This document shows positions 23,949 through 25,689 of a DNA stretch of 25,689 bases, one piece after another. The notes beneath the pieces are model-generated. The model was given only the letters and a program-made list of their open reading frames with translations. It did not search any database and was not told where the DNA came from. The translations under genes and the position numbers were made by a program. The number at the start of each line of letters is the position of its first letter. Positions within the stretch are counted from its first letter, which is position 1. Source of the stretch: Desulfamplus sp. (GTDB taxonomy: Bacteria; Desulfobacterota; Desulfobacteria; Desulfobacterales; Desulfobacteraceae); contig JADFXA010000004.1 of assembly GCA_015233755.1 (NCBI GenBank), positions 1 through 25,689 of the forward strand, written 5' to 3'.

Positions 23949-25508
23949 TTATCCATGAAGAGCCATACCCGCACCTTTAAAAGCTGCTTCTGACATTATC
24001 TCAGCAAGAGTTGGGTGGGCATGAATGGTATGAGCAATATCTGATACAGTTAGTCCTTTATTAACAGCAAGAGTTGCTTCAGCAATTAGATCTGTGGCAT
24101 GAGCTCCTGTTATATGAACTCCAAGAACCTTACCGGTTGAGGTTTCGGCTATAATTTTAGCTTCTCCTGCAATCTCTCCAATAACATGAGCCTTTCCAAG
24201 ACTTCTAAAATTAACTGTTGAGCATTTGACATCTATTCCTTGAGATTTTGCCTGCGATTCTGTTAATCCAACATTGCCAATTTCTGGCATAGTAAAAATA
24301 GCACCTGGCACAGCACTATAATCCATTTTAATTCTTCCATTATCGCCAGAATTTTTTACATCGTCTGATTTAATATCTATAGAGTTGCCATCTATAATAG
24401 AACTCATAGCATTTTGTGCTGCCACCATACCTTCATGGGAAGCAACATGAGCAAGCATAATTCTCTGTGGTCCTAAAATATCACCGATAGCGTAAACTCC
24501 AGAAATCGAGGTCTCCATATAGTCATTTACATCAATCCATCCTTTCTCATTTGTTTTAAGACCAATGTTTTCAAGACCTAAATTAGAAGCAAGCGGAGAA
24601 CGACCTATGCAGACAGCCATTTTATCTGCTTCAAGTATCTGAGATTGCTGATTTGAACCTTTTACTATTTTTTCAGCCTTGTTCGAAAATGGCGAAATTC
24701 CAAGCGTTAAAATAAGCTTTCCATCTCTTTTTTCCGCTTTTTCAACAACCTGATCCGTAATTATTTTAATCTTTCTTTTCTTCATCTCCCGCTGAAGAGT
24801 CGCAGAGCATGATTCATCAACACTTGGAAGAGGTAATATCCTTGACATAGCCTCGATTACCGTAACGTTTGAACCCAAAGATGATAAAATACAAGCAAAT
24901 TCACAGCCAATGACACCGCCGCCAACGATTACAATTGATTTTGGAATCTCATTTAGGCTTAAAAGATGGTTGCTTGAAAGTATTGATTCGCCATCAAATG
25001 GAAAAGCTCCAATATTTAAAGGTACTGTGCCGGTTGCAATGATTAAGCTATCATAATAAATCTCTTTGTGCTTACAGCTATTAATATCAAAATTTTTTCC
25101 ACAATTATTAGTGTTATCATCTCCATTTACGTCAACTACCGCAACAACTCCCCTACCCTTTAAGTAGCCTCTGCCCTGTTCAAAATTAATTTTTGCATGT
25201 TGAAGCAAAGATAAAATACCTTTTCGCTGCATCTCAACAATCTTTTGCTTTCTTGCCATGATTGCTTTCATGTCAGGATTTACAGCTCCCTCAACCTTAA
25301 TCCCAAACTCATTTGCCTCACTAAATTTAAGATAAAGATCTGCTGAGGTTTTCATAATCTTTGATGGAATGCAGCCCCAATTAAGACATGTACCTCCAGG
25401 ATGTTCCTTTTCAATAACTGTGACCTCTGCTCCAAGTGTTGCCGCTCTAAGTGCCGCTACATACCCTCCTGGTCCTGCTCCAATAACAACTACTCTTTTT
25501 TTTTCCAT
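23949..25508 (-). CDS. lpdA: Dihydrolipoyl dehydrogenase
   Basis: FAD enzyme (E3) that reoxidises dihydrolipoyl groups with NAD+ in 2-oxoacid dehydrogenase complexes or the glycine cleavage system; no partner genes are visible in the window. The 519-residue protein has FAD motif GAGPGGY (10-16), redox disulfide C41/C46 (GGTCLNWGCIPSK), NAD-binding GGGVIGCEFA (196-205), second FAD motif VYAIGDILG and the catalytic dyad H498/E503 in HAHPTLAE. It is some 45-50 residues longer than usual, owing to hydrophilic inserts at about 127-150, 276-292 and 373-395. ATG start with AAGGA nine bases upstream. Confidence 0.94.
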   Translation of the reverse strand: MEKKRVVVIGAGPGGYVAALRAATLGAEVTVIEKEHPGGTCLNWGCIPSKIMKTSADLYLKFSEANEFGIKVEGAVNPDMKAIMARKQKIVEMQRKGILSLLQHAKINFEQGRGYLKGRGVVAVVDVNGDDNTNNCGKNFDINSCKHKEIYYDSLIIATGTVPLNIGAFPFDGESILSSNHLLSLNEIPKSIVIVGGGVIGCEFACILSSLGSNVTVIEAMSRILPLPSVDESCSATLQREMKKRKIKIITDQVVEKAEKRDGKLILTLGISPFSNKAEKIVKGSNQQSQILEADKMAVCIGRSPLASNLGLENIGLKTNEKGWIDVNDYMETSISGVYAIGDILGPQRIMLAHVASHEGMVAAQNAMSSIIDGNSIDIKSDDVKNSGDNGRIKMDYSAVPGAIFTMPEIGNVGLTESQAKSQGIDVKCSTVNFRSLGKAHVIGEIAGEAKIIAETSTGKVLGVHITGAHATDLIAEATLAVNKGLTVSDIAHTIHAHPTLAEIMSEAAFKGAGMALHG

Positions 25509-25548
25509 AGTATCAATTCCTTAATTTATATTTGTTCAAAATAACTAA

Positions 25549-25671
25549 AATGAAGCTTCTTGCCTCAAGCTACGGGGTATCTTAAAAACATTACAACGCC
25601 CCAAGGACGGCATGACCCGCGGCTTCCAATCAATTCGCAATCAATTACAAAAAGCTCTTTTTTGCTTCATT
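25549..25671. repeat. MITE-like element or intergenic repeat
   Basis: Perfect 8-bp terminal inverted repeats AATGAAGC (25549-25556) and GCTTCATT (25664-25671) enclose 107 bases whose centre (about 25605-25630) is clearly richer in G and C than anything nearby. Inside are an AGCTT/AAGCT inverted pair at the left end and a 9-bp direct repeat CAATCAATT (25627-25635 and 25638-25646). No coding frame of note. It has the look of dispersed noncoding repeats seen in Desulfobacterales, but copy number cannot be judged from one copy and no target duplication is evident. Confidence 0.4.
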
Positions 25672-25689
25672 GTAGAGGATATTAATCAC

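Overview
The window is about 25.7 kb of AT-rich bacterial chromosome (roughly one third G+C by eye). It is almost entirely housekeeping genes from a Gram-negative organism: there are genes for LptE, a CpoB/YbgF-like periplasmic protein, YajC-SecD-SecF and a periplasmic amino-acid-binding protein. The gene content (RNase G next to yajC-secDF, a long pyrophosphate-type phosphofructokinase, a diguanylate cyclase and a large hybrid histidine kinase) and low G+C suggest a free-living anaerobic deltaproteobacterium (Desulfobacterota, Desulfobacterales-like). That placement is inference from gene content; there is no rRNA here to confirm it.

Layout. (1) Positions 111-9437, minus strand: a seven-gene run read rng > yajC > secD > secF > cpoB-like > dprA > topA with gaps of 139, 51, 16, 15, 37 and 9 bases, probably one transcription unit joining RNA decay, protein export, envelope maintenance and DNA processing. 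(2) A divergent 310-bp intergenic region, then leuS > lptE on the plus strand, overlapping as GTGA and ended by a perfect 24-bp inverted repeat that faces the convergent rpsT. (3) A 453-bp regulatory region with several promoter-like sites, a bulged hairpin and a run of eight G, followed by a 1120-residue hybrid kinase (Cache-like sensor, two PAS, HisKA/HATPase, REC, HPt). (4) Minus strand: a diguanylate cyclase followed 38 bases later by PPi-dependent phosphofructokinase. (5) Minus strand: a polar amino acid ABC importer (binding protein, permease, ATPase) with hairpins in its leader and after its first gene. (6) lpdA on the minus strand. (7) At the right edge, a locally GC-richer 123-bp repeat-like element bounded by 8-bp inverted repeats. 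The first 110 bases may hold the tail of one more gene.

I do not see a phage, CRISPR array, toxin-antitoxin pair, defence island or new multigene system. The most interesting signals are structural: degenerate 18-bp tandem repeats encoding hexapeptides inside topA and dprA; hydrophilic Asn/Asp/Ser/Lys-rich insertions in several other conserved enzymes (lpdA, pfp, the kinase receiver domain); a SecF with an apparent two-helix insertion; a G8 tract upstream of the hybrid kinase; TTG starts on topA, secD and rpsT; and paired palindromes in the leader of the ABC importer.
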